Below are positions 10,046 through 21,755 of a DNA stretch of 64,000 nt, one piece after another (within the stretch, counting starts at the first letter, position 1; each line of letters begins with the position of its first letter). Both the position numbers and the translations under genes were made by a program. A model generated the notes under the pieces. It saw only the letters and a list, made by a program, of their open reading frames with translations. It was not told the DNA's origin and made no database searches. The DNA is from Haliclona indistincta (Eukaryota; Porifera; Demospongiae; Haplosclerida; Chalinidae). The stretch is taken from positions 8,995,047-9,059,046 of the forward strand of contig OZ024786.1 in NCBI GenBank assembly GCA_964017065.1, written 5' to 3'.

Positions 10046-11123
10046 TGGTGGCACAGATTACACATTTTATGGTGGCCTGCTTGCATTCTTAGCTGACAAT
10101 CTTGCTGCACATGCAGTGGCAGGTTTTAAAGAGAGCATGTCGTTTGCTCTACGCATCTGCAGAACATGTATGGTTACCCCACAGTTAAGTCAAAAGGTAC
10201 TCACAGAAGATGACTGCCAGTTGCGCAACCCAGAAACCCACTTTGAACAGTGCCAGCTACTTGATGGAGACCTGAGAGGTCATTACTCAACAACATACGG
10301 AATTAATCGACATTCAGTTTTAGAAGAAGCCCCAGGTTTTTCAGTTGCCACTGGTATCCCACATGATATTATGCATGACCTCTTTGAAGGCGTCGTGCCA
10401 TATGAAATGAAACATCTTATTTCTCATTGTTTACAAAACAAATACTTCTCACTTGATATGTTAAATGATCGAATTGAATTGTTTGATTTTGTCGATGACA
10501 AACCTTCACGTCTTGACAAAGATGCGAGTAATAACTCAATAAAAATTCGTCAGTCAGCATCACAGATGATGTCACTTAGCTCTAACTTTCCACTTCTTGT
10601 TGGTGACAAAGTACCTGAAGAAGATAAGCATTGGCTTTCTTTTCTCTTATTTCTTAAAATATGCAAAATAGCAATCTCTCCAGTTTGCACTTATGATACA
10701 ATTGCTTATTTTAAGATACTTATTGAAGAAAAGTTGGCTGTTTTTATTGAGCTTTACCCTGACTCAAGATTAATACCCAAATTTCATTATAATTATGGTC
10801 CACTATGCATCTCAAATGCTAAAATATGGTCCTCTTATCAACGCTTGGACAATGCGACAAGAATCCAAGTTAAGCTTCGTAAAGAAAGCATCTAGACGTG
10901 GAAATTTTAAGAACGTCCCACAAACAGTGGCAAGAAAACGTCAACTTTGGCAGTGCTACAAATTGGAAACTGAACATCCGTTCCTGCATATTGAAAGTGA
11001 GTTGAGCCCAAAGAGAGTTTCATGTACACTTAATGCTGAACCTCAATATCTTATTGATGAAGTGCTAAGACTGTTTCCTGCTATTTCCCAAGACACACTT
11101 GTTGAACATCCTAATTGGGTTAA

Positions 11124-11616
11124 CCCTTCAAGTGCGGACAGCAATTCTAGCCTCTATTTTGTGAATTTCACTAACCTTTGAAACCATTAGAATGACAAAC
11201 TAGCGCTGTGATCACCGTTAATATGCAAAATCAACTTGCACAACGTGCGGGCTTGTTGTCAATGACAATTGCGGTTAACCACGCCCACTTGACGATCTAC
11301 CAACTGTCGTGTGCTAGAATCACTCTCACCGGAGCAAAAAACGCCGCTTGTTTGGTCAAAACAGCACGTGTGAGACAAAGTTAGTGCACGTATGGCTGCT
11401 TTTTATGTCAAGAAGCCCCTGGAGACCCAGTGGTGCTAGGTGATCCCGCCATAGCTCTGCTTGGCGGGGCCGCAGGCCCCGCCAATGGCTCGCAATCACA
11501 CCCCACATAGCTGTATTTGGTCTATAGGTGAAATAAACTATCTTCGAATTTTAACGCCCACTTCCGGTGACGTCAAACTTGCCGGGCGACTATAGTTGCC
11601 CGCCGCATGTGAAGGG
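11124..11616. mobile_element. piggyBac-type non-autonomous element (493 bp)
   Basis: TTAA stands on both sides (11120-11123, 11617-11620). The ends read CCCTTCAAGTGCGGAC and the inverse of CCCTTCACATGCGGCG, the usual piggyBac layout. There is no open frame of note. GC content rises in the middle, with a hairpin around GGCGGGGCCGCAGGCCCCGCC near 11462-11483. Cutting it out with one TTAA restores NWVKLHSSKYSKG in the C2H2 mobile gene. Confidence 0.8.
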
Positions 11617-11921
11617 TTAAACTTCATAGTTCTAAGTACTCTAAAGGTGTATATTTGTTGTTAAAACACGATCGTTTGTTTGCTGAATTTGGCAAAATAA
11701 CAGATATCATGTTTGTCAAAGATAGTGTATTTTTGTACATGCAAGTTTTTTACTCAGAATATTTTGATCATCATTATAATTATTTTGTTATATCACCGAC
11801 CGCTACTTTTGTAATTAAGTTATTGGACAACCTTCCGTATCATCGAGCTTTGCATCTAAAACATACATTTTTGTCAGGTGATACTAAAATGTATATCAGT
11901 TCACCATTCTACTGTGGCTAG

Positions 11922-13097
11922 TCAAAAAATTTTTTGAACTATTATGATTGTTTGATTTAATCATTGCAACTTTAAAGTATATTACGAAGGTTATTTTAAC
12001 CACAATTATAATGGTAGAAATTATGGTGCTAGTTAGTAACAACTAATAATGGTTAAATTACTTAAACAGCTTCAAACTAAACACCGTAGGTAGTTTTAAA
12101 TTTACTAACAGTTATTTTAACTGTTTTATTTACAGGTCATTTTAACCTTAAAGGGTTATTTTAATACGTGTTTTTTGCGGTGTAGTACCAGCGAATCTTC
12201 ATTTAAACATATTTGCATGCTGCATGCTTGAAAGAGTGCTGGTTTTTAAATACTGATTGCATTCGTTATCTCTGGACGGTGCTGTATGTGTACATGTGTG
12301 CCACTTAAATTTTCCTGCATGCTACAAATTTAACATACTCGGACAAAAAATTCAAAATCGTCATCTCTTCTGAGTAGAATATTAACCCCACTAACCTCAT
12401 GGTATGTGCCAGGATTATACCTAAATCACTAACATGTACAGCACTACTATTGATAAGTAAACTTACATGTGAATCATGCGGAAATGTTGACGGCATAGCC
12501 AGCTCTCTTGTGCAGTATTTAATAGATGGAACATTACACTTTTAGCAGAACCATTTGCAAAATGAAATTTTGCCGCTAATTCGGCGTGCTTTCCAAAAGC
12601 CATGAATTCCTGGGCTACAAGAATTAAAAAAATTATTATGTATGAAGTATCTTTCAGTGTGGATTATAATTTGTGAGTGTCGTCTGACAAAATGAGAGGG
12701 TTGTTTGGACACTAAGTTGTAACTCCAAGTGAACGGACAAATTTTGTTAACAATTTTTTCTTGCTGCATCTACCACTTTTTATCTCACTTGGCTACTGGC
12801 ATTTTATCAATAGACCCAGCTACATCACTGGTGTTGCTTCCTAAATTTGTGTAATAACACCTGTACACTTGTAATCACTAATCACTTCATGAACTGCAAA
12901 AACATGAGGCAAGGCTTGTAATAATTTTTCAGACATTCTATCCAGCCACTGTAAAAACATTCAGTCATTTGCTCAGCAAATGTCCATGACCAGCCACACT
13001 GAGTCTTTACTGTGCTACAATTATGCAGTAATAAAACTAGTACGTTTAAAATACTGGGGGCGAGCCTGAGCTGATTTATGTCCTGCACAATTTAATT
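11922..13097. other. AT-rich stretch without recognised gene
   Basis: No exon with convincing codon content. From 11980 to 12175 the motif GGTTATTTTAAC and close variants recur (for example near 11989, 12109, 12128, 12161), giving several weak palindromes; this may be the 3' flank of the C2H2 gene. Remaining short open frames look random. Confidence 0.4.
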
Positions 13098-14317
13098 TTA
13101 GATGGACCTTTCTCCTCTCTTCAACTCTGTATGTCCGTATCTTTTTTTGCACCATTGTAGACACTTGTTGATCTTGGTGACGTCAGCACTTGTTCCCAGA
13201 ACTTTCTTGATGGATGCCTTGATTATGAAGACGAATATTATCGTAATGGTGTTGTTGACGATACTAACCAGTGTCTCTGCATCTGAGACTTTCCTCCTAA
13301 TCGATTGGCAATGCAGTTTTCCCATTTCTGCCCCAAGTGGAATCTTGTTCGATATGAAAAACTGTCTCTATTATAAGCTAACAACTCTAACGTACCTCCA
13401 GAGGAGTTGTTTCTACTTTGAACACTGTGCTGATCTCCTGTTGTTTACAGTGCTGTAGTATCAGATCAACTTTATTTGAAAGTGTCTCCACGCTTTGTTT
13501 GAGACTGCAAATTTCACCCCTCAGATCGCTTAGCTCATTGTTCTGTTATTATCACATTACATTAATGCTCACAAACAAGAATGCTCACAAGGTCAAAGGT
13601 GAGCACACAGCTTATTGTTGAGCAATTGTATTATAATTTTTTTTTATTATTGATAACAAAAATCTGAAAACAAGAATTGCCCTCATTCAGGAGGCTCTAA
13701 GCTACTGCTTACCTAATATTTAAAGACTCCGTTGCAGCCCACCTGTGACTACCGTTGGTTTCTGAGCCCACAACTGTTTCAGCTATTGTTTTTTTCTAAT
13801 AATAAATATTTTAATAATATAGTTATAATAAAATAATAATGATAATATAATTATAATATTTTTGTCTTGATAATAACTATGTCTTTATTTTTTGTATACA
13901 TTGATTATCTTGGCTGACTTCTGTGTTAAAAAAATATTCATAATAACACAATAAAAAATTCACTCACTATATTGTAGCGCGGCCACATCTGTGGCCCTAT
14001 CCTCCTTTGCCTTGGAGGCCTTTTTGTGCTTTGCCTGAGCTTGGCAAGCTCTCTTAGTCTCCTCCTTAAGCGTTCCTCTTCTTCCTTCAGCTGCTGTTGC
14101 TGCTTTTGCTTCTCCTGCTGCTCCTGCAGTTGTCGCTGTTGCTGCTGCTCCTGCAGTGGTCGCTGTTGCTGCTGCTCCTGCAGTTGTCACTGCTGGTCCT
14201 CCTGTTGTTGCTGCTTTTTTAGCTGCAGCTCGAGCTGCTGCTGTTGAAGCTGCAGCTCGTGCTGCCGCTGTTGCTCATAGTACACCCCAGCTTCTAGTGA
14301 TACGCCTTCACCATTCA
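13098..14317 (-). CDS. Gln-rich coiled-coil protein, three exons, one stop
   Basis: Exon 1 (about 13975-14317) starts MNGEGVSLEAGVYYEQQRQ and is dominated by Gln/Glu/Leu, with a 24-27 nt unit repeated (LQEQQQQR) and a basic tail LRRRLRELAKLRQ. One in-frame TGA interrupts it after QEDQQ. The donor is GTGAGT. Exon 2 (about 13395-13540) encodes ELSDLRGEICSLKQSVETLS, a clean coiled coil, with donor GTACGT. A third exon probably covers 13098-13360 (GAEMGKLHCQSIRRK). I do not recognise the family. The opposite strand is alanine- and cysteine-rich only because of the CAG repeats. Confidence 0.5.
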
Positions 14318-14499
14318 TTTTCAGATTTTGTAAAAATTTTGAATTAGCTGTCGGGTTCAGTCAAATTTGCAGATGGCACTTTGCGCCAAAAATATCAACC
14401 AATCAGATTCACTAAAAACTTTAGGTCGACGTGATCCGCAAGCTCTTGTAATACCGTATAGATTGAAATAATCCATAGCTGCGCAGGCTTAGCTAGCTA

Positions 14500-14800
14500 G
14501 CTAGCATAGTACCGTACCCGTGCGCAGTATGCTAAAAGGCATGCTTTTGAATTTTTTGTGTACTTGAACCTATATTTCACTCACTCCAAGGCCATGAGAA
14601 TGACTGCGCGTGTTCACTTAGCTCTTTGTGTATTTTTTCATAACAACTAGCTGCGCATTGAGGAGGCGGCTTTGCTAGCTAAAGCAATATTATCGGTGCG
14701 CAGTATGCTGTAGGGTTATGCTTTTGAGTTTTTTTTTTGTGTACTTGTACCTACTTCAAAAACAGCAAGGCCAGAATGAATGCGCTTTTGTGCAAAGTTG
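14500..14800 (+). repeat. Two diverged copies of a ~180-bp repeat
   Basis: GTGCGCAGTATGCT followed by GCATGCTTTTGA and TTTTTTGTGTACTTG occurs at about 14520 and again at about 14696, each followed by an AAGGCCAGA/AAGGCCATGAGA stretch and GCGC. A related start (GTGCGCAGTATGCGCCAGGG) is found at 40301. It looks like an interspersed repeat duplicated in tandem. Confidence 0.55.
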
Positions 14801-14894
14801 TCTGCAACAAGACAGTACTGGTACAGTGGCGACGATGATAGCATAGAATTCACTTAAAACCTTTTGATAACATAATTGTACAGTAGTTCTATCT

Positions 14895-15255
14895 TTAGTT
14901 AATTGTCAGTGGCTTGCTGAGTCTCCGGGCTGCTAAAAAATTCTTTGTCATCTTCATCAGAGTCATCATTTTGGTGCAGTGCCAGGTATTCCTGCTCTGC
15001 CCAATCGTCCTCCAGCCCGTCTATCATTTCGCCCCCCCCCATTCTACTACTAAAGCAAAATAATTAAGTAGTTATATCTTTTATATATAATCATCATCAC
15101 CAAAAGGATATTTGCGGCGAGGTTCTTGGTCATTATCTAGAGGCGCCAACTCTTCTTCTTCATACTCAAGCCAGTCTTTCATTTCATCTAAGCAAAATAA
15201 ACAACGATTTATACTACAATAATTGTTTCCTTACCATCAGAATCCATCTCTAAAA
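14895..15255 (-). CDS. Tiny acidic protein gene (putative)
   Basis: On the minus strand a first exon MDSD (near 15243-15255) ends in GTAAGG. It is followed, after an acceptor TTTGCTTAG, by DEMKDWLEYEEEELAPLDN and EPRRKYPFGDDDYI-stop, phases agreeing. A second small frame downstream starts ATG at a run of nine G (15032-15040): MGGGEMIDGLEDDWAEQEY, ending near 14900. Both are strongly acidic and hydrophilic, and may be exons of one gene or the split N-terminus of a mobile protein. No family is recognised. Confidence 0.35.
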
Positions 15256-15299
15256 ATCTAGCCTCTGCTATTCTTTGTCAGTATTGCTGCTGTTAATTT

Positions 15300-16542
15300 T
15301 CCCGCGCAAACTTAAATCTAAGCACGTGATCATTTGCTAGACATGGGTGTGGCTTAAAATTCAACGCAGTAGTCTGTGCATAATTATTTGTGATACACTG
15401 GCGGCAGTAGTGGATTGTATAATAAATCATGACTTATTAATCAATAACTAAGGTATGCTGGCTTACAATGTTTAATGTTTATACAAAGTCATAAATAATA
15501 AAAGTACTGTCTTGAGTGGACATACTGTGTCCATCTGATGAGACATGTACAAGAAAAGAGTAATACAATTAACTTTCATGGAGACAACAATTGTTGCCCT
15601 TGTATATATAGCTGTCATTATTACAAACCTAGGTTGGTGTAATTATCTTCAGAGAAGAGAGAGTGTGAAGACTTTTCATGTTCAGAATCAATAGCACAAT
15701 CTGCATAATGATTTACTATGTCACCTTGATGTACAATAATGCTGAAAACGTGCAACTTGACTTACGAGACAACTGAGTGGGACTACATTTGAGCAGCATT
15801 TAAGGTAGGAGAGGAGGTTATTTTTGACCATTTATTTATCAATAAAAAAGGACAAATTCTGATAGACAATGGCATACACAATACTTATATTGCATTTTTG
15901 ATTCAGTACAATGCACTATTTCAAATATATTATGTCTAAAGATTTCTACCATCAAGTTGTCAAAGATTGGCTTCAGTACTTATTGCTATACACTTTATGT
16001 CAACTTGTGGGTATAATGAATACTAATGATCAAATACATGAATACTATTTGTGGTTATTTGTCTATAAAAAATATTTTTAACAGCTGTTATAATAACTTA
16101 ATTACAGCAGTTCAGTTCATTAATGATAGGCTGCAACCATCAATACGATAAGAATAAGAATGACCTATAATGACATAGGTACATGATTGTATCATGTAAT
16201 CAACTAATAGTTTGACTGTACCTCTTTAAATACAGGGTTGTCTGCTGCAAAGAGATTTTATCTTCACTTCTACAGAGTGTCCAGTGGGTGACAAGGCTTG
16301 CAATGCATGCTTGTGTAGGACAGAATTGTGTATGTGCATTAGATATTCTTCACAAACGAACCATGGAAAGGCATGTGTGCATGCTCCATCTGATTATTAT
16401 TGTGTGTAACAGCAAATATCTCGTACACTGACATATTGTAAACAGTTACGAAAAAAGTTTGCAGTACAGGTTGTTCTATTGTATACAGTATGCAACTATT
16501 ACCATGAGTTCCTGATAAGTTGCACATACAAGTGAACAATAA
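15300..16542. other. AT-rich stretch, nothing recognised
   Basis: No exon, long inverted repeat or tandem array stands out. It probably includes the 3' flank of the Mutator-like gene that ends at 16543. Confidence 0.4.
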
Positions 16543-18798
16543 TTACTTACCTGATGTCTTACCTTTATTCATGGGACAGTCTCGATGGCTAGTACGAAGG
16601 TGAGAAGTAGAACCACATCTGCACTTCTTTGTAGTAACTTCTTGCTGAGATCTCGTGGAGTTACCTGTTGAGTCTACACTGCCATCCCCATGCCCTTTAT
16701 TCTTGTTCATAGGACACTCTCTGTGACTAGTTCGTAAATGAGTAGCAGATCCACACTTGCACTTCTTTTTACTAGCGATGATGACAGCTCTATTGGGTCC
16801 AGATACTGAGGAGTTACTAATAAGTTCCCTGGCACCTGCTGAGTCATCAACTTCAGGGTCATCTTCGCCATCCTCCTCTCCATAGTCATGTCTGATTTCC
16901 TGTCGCTTAACCCATCGCTTCCTCTCTTCTTGTTCCAAGTCCCGTGCATTCTTCCACTTGATCCTCTTCTTCTTTGACTCCTCACTCCTCAGCTTCTCTA
17001 GTTTCTTCTTCCTATCCTTGTTTGCCTGCTCCAGTGCTTCCTGCATCCCATCCAGTATTGGCAGTTTGAGTCGTCCAAACAGATCCAGCAGCCAGTGGTA
17101 TCCTGTGCCCTTCTTACCTGTCAGGTAGGTCATGTTGCTCTGACACAGCCCCAGATCAGTGGATGTGATATAGTGTAGGCGATGGAGATGGAGATCTTTA
17201 GATCTAAATCTTATCAACACATTATGGGATCCTTCATTACACTCTATCTCATAGGCTAGTGCATGTAGAGGACAGGTGAGTGGGTTTTTAGTGGCATACT
17301 CCCTGCCATCACATTCCACCTCATCTTCCTCACAATTACCACAAGTACACCTCTTTTCACTATGAAAATCACAGCTACCCCCTTTCCAGCTGTGAATATT
17401 GCGTGCATGATACTTACCTAGGTCGCAAAGCCGTTTAGCAAAAGCATCTGGATCTTTTCCTGACTGCACGAGGCAACAAAAGAAATTTATACGAGCCTGT
17501 CGCAGAAAGCCATCTGACATGCAGCCACAGCCCTGGCTATGATTACCACCATCATTCACTGTTTCCACCTCAGGAAAGCTCTCCTTATGCTTGTTTATGT
17601 ATCGTTTAGTAAAGCTCTTCTTTTGCGACAGTTTCGTAAGTGCCTTCGTGTGACAACGACCGACATGACCAGCACAAAGCATGATGCATGACTTCGTTTC
17701 ATCGGGATAGCGTTTACGAAAGGAAGCTGACGAGGAGGAGTCAGCATCCTGCCACTGCACCTCTACATGCATACCATCATCCTTTGCCATACCAAAGGCT
17801 TCATCAGCAGCATACCCTTCAGCTGACTTAGCCGTACCCTTATACAACTCACCCTCTACCAAATCGTCCTCTCGTATAGTGTATGTGTGATTCTTACTGA
17901 AGTGACCTCTTGTTAACCATGTACCATCACCTGTTACTATTGCATGCTGCATGCTACCTATTTGTTCAGGTGGTAATGCTTCCATGTCATCCATAGCCCC
18001 AGTGCACATCTCATCTATCATATCACTCACATGGGGAAACACTAACTTGATCATCTCATAAAATGGCTTGCATGTAACAGCCTAAATACCTAGTGACTGT
18101 TTCAATATGCGATAGTACCGAGCATGAGTACATCCTGAAGCATAGAATGCTACCTGTAGAGCAAGGCTGACCATTGTACGGCGAGATGATTCTACCATTG
18201 GAGAACTATCAAAAGTCAGTCTTCATATCTTGCACCCATTACAAGCAATCTCTACCTTCAGCCCCCTACCCAGCCCCTCACACACAACCCTGACTGGAAC
18301 ATACACACCACTACACCCTGGGGTACGGCATGCCATGTTAGCATTGACCTGATCTAAAAATGCTGATACCTGTGAAGAGAGACATACAAACATTCCTTTG
18401 CCCAGAGAAGCAGCTTCAACAGGCTGTTGCATAATGGCAACACGCCGTCGCTTCTCAGGCGTGGGGAAGTACTCAGAGTCACTGCTTGGAGGTACTGAAT
18501 CACTCTCAAGCAGCAAATCGCTTACCTCAGCTGGTCCCTCAGTCACAGCAGGGCATCTGAATATGTTGGAAGAAAACTCTGGATTGTCGTTCCCCGCCGA
18601 GGGAAAAGCCTCAGATGGTGGTTGAGAATTTGCCTCCTGCAGTGTGATTGGAGTTGTGATCCGTTCTTCAGAGGCTCTTTTTCCGAGTCTTGATCTTTTC
18701 CCCAGTTGGCTCATCAGTCTTTTTCTCGCAGAGGAAAGACGTTTGTCCTTTCTTGTCAGCATGACTATGCCTGAATAAATCACCGCACTGGCGACCAC
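16543..18798 (-). pseudogene. Mutator-like transposase domain protein with two stops
   Basis: One frame runs for 751 codons from MVASAVIYSG at 18798 to the stop at 16543, broken only by TGA (18223-18225) and TAG (18082-18084). It carries the Mutator-like transposase domain: VTGDGTWLTRGHFSKN, LYKGTAKSAEGYAADEAFG, VQWQDADSSSSASFRK, CAGHVGRCHTKAL. It then has Cys-rich SQGCGCMSDGFLRQARINFF and two C-terminal zinc knuckles of the form KCKCGSxTHLRTSHRxCPMN. An acidic/basic coiled linker precedes the knuckles. Apart from the stops it looks intact, so the copy died recently or the stops are errors. No inverted ends were found. Confidence 0.85.
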
Positions 18799-19017
18799 TA
18801 GCTGACAGAGCTACCACAAGTTGACATAGGATACACCACAGTTTATTTGGTATTCGCTCGTCTGTCCTTTGACTAGTGAAAAAGCAACCACCTTTACAGT
18901 TAGCACTTGATCAGAGTTATTGTAGAGTTCGAGACTGAGGTATAAACGCAGCTAATAATTATGACTTCACTATTAGCTTGCTGCTGTTGCATTATCATTT
19001 TTACTTATCAATTTTAT

Positions 19018-19091
19018 CAAGAGTGATGATGAGTGTAAACACAGTCATGGACTACAAGAGTGATGATGAGTGTCAACACAGTCATGGACTA
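19018..19091. repeat. 37-bp tandem duplication at the 3' end of the next gene
   Basis: AAGAGTGATGATGAGTGT with AACACAGTCATGGACTAC (37 bp) occurs twice head to tail at about 19018-19054 and 19055-19091 with one difference. The second copy reaches the stop codon of the nuclease-like gene. Confidence 0.7.
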
Positions 19092-20784
19092 CACACTCAT
19101 AGATATGAACTTGTGTAGTATTGCTAATGACTTGACAAGACCAGTACCAATCCCAATAGCTTCGGTCATGTACAGAGTAAGAGTAAAAGAGTTGACAGCT
19201 TGGGCTTTAGTAACGTCTGCAATGACTTGTTGGAACTAAAGAATAAACGGATTCACAGACAAAGTCAGATCAGCAGTGCACACTCACTTTCATATCTTTT
19301 ATGTAGAGGCCTAATACAGGCGTTGTAACTGATCTGGTGATAGAGAACCTCCTAAAGTGCGCAAGCACTAAATAGATCATGAGCTGTCCTATCTCCGAGT
19401 CTTTGGCGACTTCATCATCTCGCCATGAGAGTTTTTGTTTTTTGTTCTGTATGATAAACAGTAAAATGTGTTCCTGAGACAATGTAGCCTACCTCTCCAA
19501 TGGCAAGGAACAAATACGGTTTCTCTTCTGACACTATGGACAAATCTGGGATTCCCTAAAGATACAATAAAATTATTCTAGTATTGTATACCGTATAACC
19601 GGTTATTTTCGTCAGGATTTAATTTTCGTAACTCGACCTGGCGACAAAAGTGATCAGTGCATGTGTAGTACCATGATGTTGATCGAACGGTACTACAAGC
19701 GGCTGCTGTCATAATCTAACATTTTACTTACGAAATATTTATTTTGGCTATCGAAAATAACAGGTTGTACAGTAACTCTTATTTGTACCTTGACTATTTT
19801 AGTTTCATACGATTCGGAATCTTCGAATCCTACCTTTGTCACAAGGCCTCCCATTTCACTACTCGATGAAGGAGAGAAACTGTGGCACCAATAGAAAAAT
19901 GGATCAGTACAAAGTAACCCTGCATAGACTTACACATTCATATTTAGATTGTGTTTGGGACATATGGTGTACGCTCTCAATAGGTGCACCATGTTCGCTG
20001 TAACTTGCTTTATATGCCCATTGTAGCACCCATACTTAAGTGCGGATTTTACAGCAGTGATTAGCTGGAATAGTCTAGGGTCCTAGTATAATGAAAAGAT
20101 AAATTATAATACCAATGTGGTAGTATTTTTGAGCTAAGTTGGAATGTACAATAACATGTAGATTGCTAACCTCTGCTGCAAGGTCACACATTCCGGTGTG
20201 AATGAATTGCCAGTTGACTTTAGCAACTGCTTGAAGCAGCCCAGATGCTTCAAGCTTTGAAATACAGTTTGGGCAACTTGTTATAGGGAATGCTAAAGTA
20301 TCTTCGATATCGACAATATCGATCTTGAAGTCTGCGCTTGGGCATGGCTTGAGATGTTTGCCTTCTACAAGCGTTTTGAACGCTTGTAGGGTGGAATATT
20401 TTGATGGCCAAACTGGAAATAATCAAAATATGTCTCTCAATATTGGCTCAATGCTTTACTAAAGATAATTGCTGACAGATTGGATAACAAATACTGCTTA
20501 TATCACACAGGAATGGCTACCTGAAAGTACGTACATGTCAATCACAAGCATACTAAAATACCAGCCATCAACAACCTTAGATTGTCCTTCTAGGGAATGC
20601 CAAGCTCAATTAATACATGTCCTTCTAGGGAATGCCAAGCTCAATACACCTACCTACCGCTGTGTAACATAGACAACTTACGAACGCTGTCTTCATCATC
20701 TATCGAGCTACGGCTATCACTGGAGTAGAATACGTCAGCTTCATGAGTGTCAATCAAATGGCACTTCAAAGGAGGCTGTGCCAT
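19089..20784 (-). CDS. Seven-exon gene with PD-(D/E)XK nuclease-like motif
   Basis: Exons: 20682-20784, 20171-20412, 19934-20082, 19789-19879, 19493-19555, 19288-19446, 19089-19235. Every border is GT-AG and every phase agrees, giving 317 residues from MAQPPLKCHLIDTHEADV to KFISMSV. Introns are 269, 88, 54, 233, 46 and 52 bp. The middle reads GIPDLSIVSEEKPYLFLAIG|ENKKQ, i.e. PD followed by a hydrophobic strand and E-x-K, the restriction-endonuclease-like signature (inference; the intron falls just before ENK). RSVTTPVLGLYI follows. I know no named orthologue. It lacks stops and repeats, unlike its neighbours, so it is the best candidate for a functional host gene. Confidence 0.75.
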
Positions 20785-20961
20785 CTGTGGAAAACACCTT
20801 TTCACACATGCCCATGCTTCTACATGAACAGGTGGCCGGCAAATTAGCACACAAGGGTGCAAATTTGCACATATGCCTGCCCCTTAGAAAGGTGGCGCGT
20901 TATGGCTATGTATAACACTATTATAGTGTTTTCTGAGCAGTTACTTCAAACTCACAATAAG

Positions 20962-21130
20962 CCTGGACGCGAGTACGTTGAGTGAGTGTCCTCAGTACGT
21001 TGAGTGAGTGGGTCCTGGACGCGAGTACGTTGAGTGAGTGGGTACGGTCCTGGACACGAGTACGTTGAGTGAGTGGGTCCTGGACGCGAGTACGTTGAGT
21101 GAGTGGGTCCTGGACGCGAGTACATTGAGT
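20962..21130. repeat. Minisatellite, ~30-bp unit
   Basis: About five and a half units of GTCCTGGACGCGAGTACGTT followed by GAGTGAGTGG. One unit is shortened (20990-21010) and one carries an extra GTAC. It ends just before a duplicated GAGTCACGTGATG (near 21178 and 21194). It lies roughly 180 bp upstream of the nuclease-like gene's start codon. Confidence 0.9.
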
Positions 21131-21755
21131 ATGCCGGCCGGGATCTTACTGAGCGTTACTGGAATGAGCTCGTGCATGAGTCACGTGATGCATGTGAGTC
21201 ACGTGATGGCACCAGCGACCACAAGCTGACACAACTTGAGTACCAGCTGACTTAGATTATACAACTGTTTATTTGATACTGTCCTTGGTCACAACATGAA
21301 TAGTAAATAAGCATACCACAGCGCACCAGCACATTCGTAAAACTATTTATAGTAACATCCAATGTTTAAACCTGGCTCTATCATCCTATCGTTTTTTTTT
21401 TCCAAAATTTGCATTCAAATAAGTATTAGATTCAACTCTTGATACTGTATCTTTTCATTTGCAATAATAATGAAATTGAAAATAATTGCAAAAAAACAAA
21501 ACAACAGTGTTTTTAGCCTCATATGGCTGTAGAGGTTGCAGTGATTTCACTGGTGCTGTTGCAACAGCTCCTGCGGAATAGTGTTCTAAAAATTAGAGAT
21601 AATTAGCATTGTCTATCCGATAATTTCACCACAGAGTACCGTATGAAGCTCACACTTGCTGTGAATATTGTCCGTTATTATACACATGAGAAAAAAATTG
21701 GGAAAAGAATTTGACTTCATTAAAAAAATAGCCTCTCTTCCCACCTTAAGTAAAA
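21131..21755. other. No gene recognised
   Basis: AT-rich with poly-A/T runs. The only notable sites are the two CACGTG-containing motifs at 21180-21206. No exon is supported. Confidence 0.4.

Larger units (their letters stand above)
8095..11921 (+). pseudogene. C2H2-finger mobile gene carrying two inserted elements
   Basis: Exon 1 (8095-8742) starts MAFRCSLCQYFSPSLALH and has paired C2H2-like fingers (CSLC...HVSHLRLVH, CGIDCC...HVYRCH). After a 129-bp intron (8743-8871), exon 2 encodes YYVPLLDNLRALLS, FCDGSVFKSHPLF, YYDELEVVNPIGS and RYGIDTFLSPFVDDL. It resumes after the element at 9390-10045 with LADNLAAHAVAGFKESM, then GIPHDIMHDLFEGVVPYE. A 4-base insertion near 10795 shifts the frame, and the tail (SPTATFVIKLL...) follows the element at 11124-11616. 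This is a multi-copy transposase-like family of sponges, cnidarians and fish. Both insertions are frame-restoring on paper; the shift near 10795 is not. Confidence 0.8.

Noticed and set aside
14026..14347. Plus-strand Cys- and Ala-rich frames
   Set aside because: They are the antisense of CAG-rich codons in the minus-strand glutamine-rich exon and show no other coding support.
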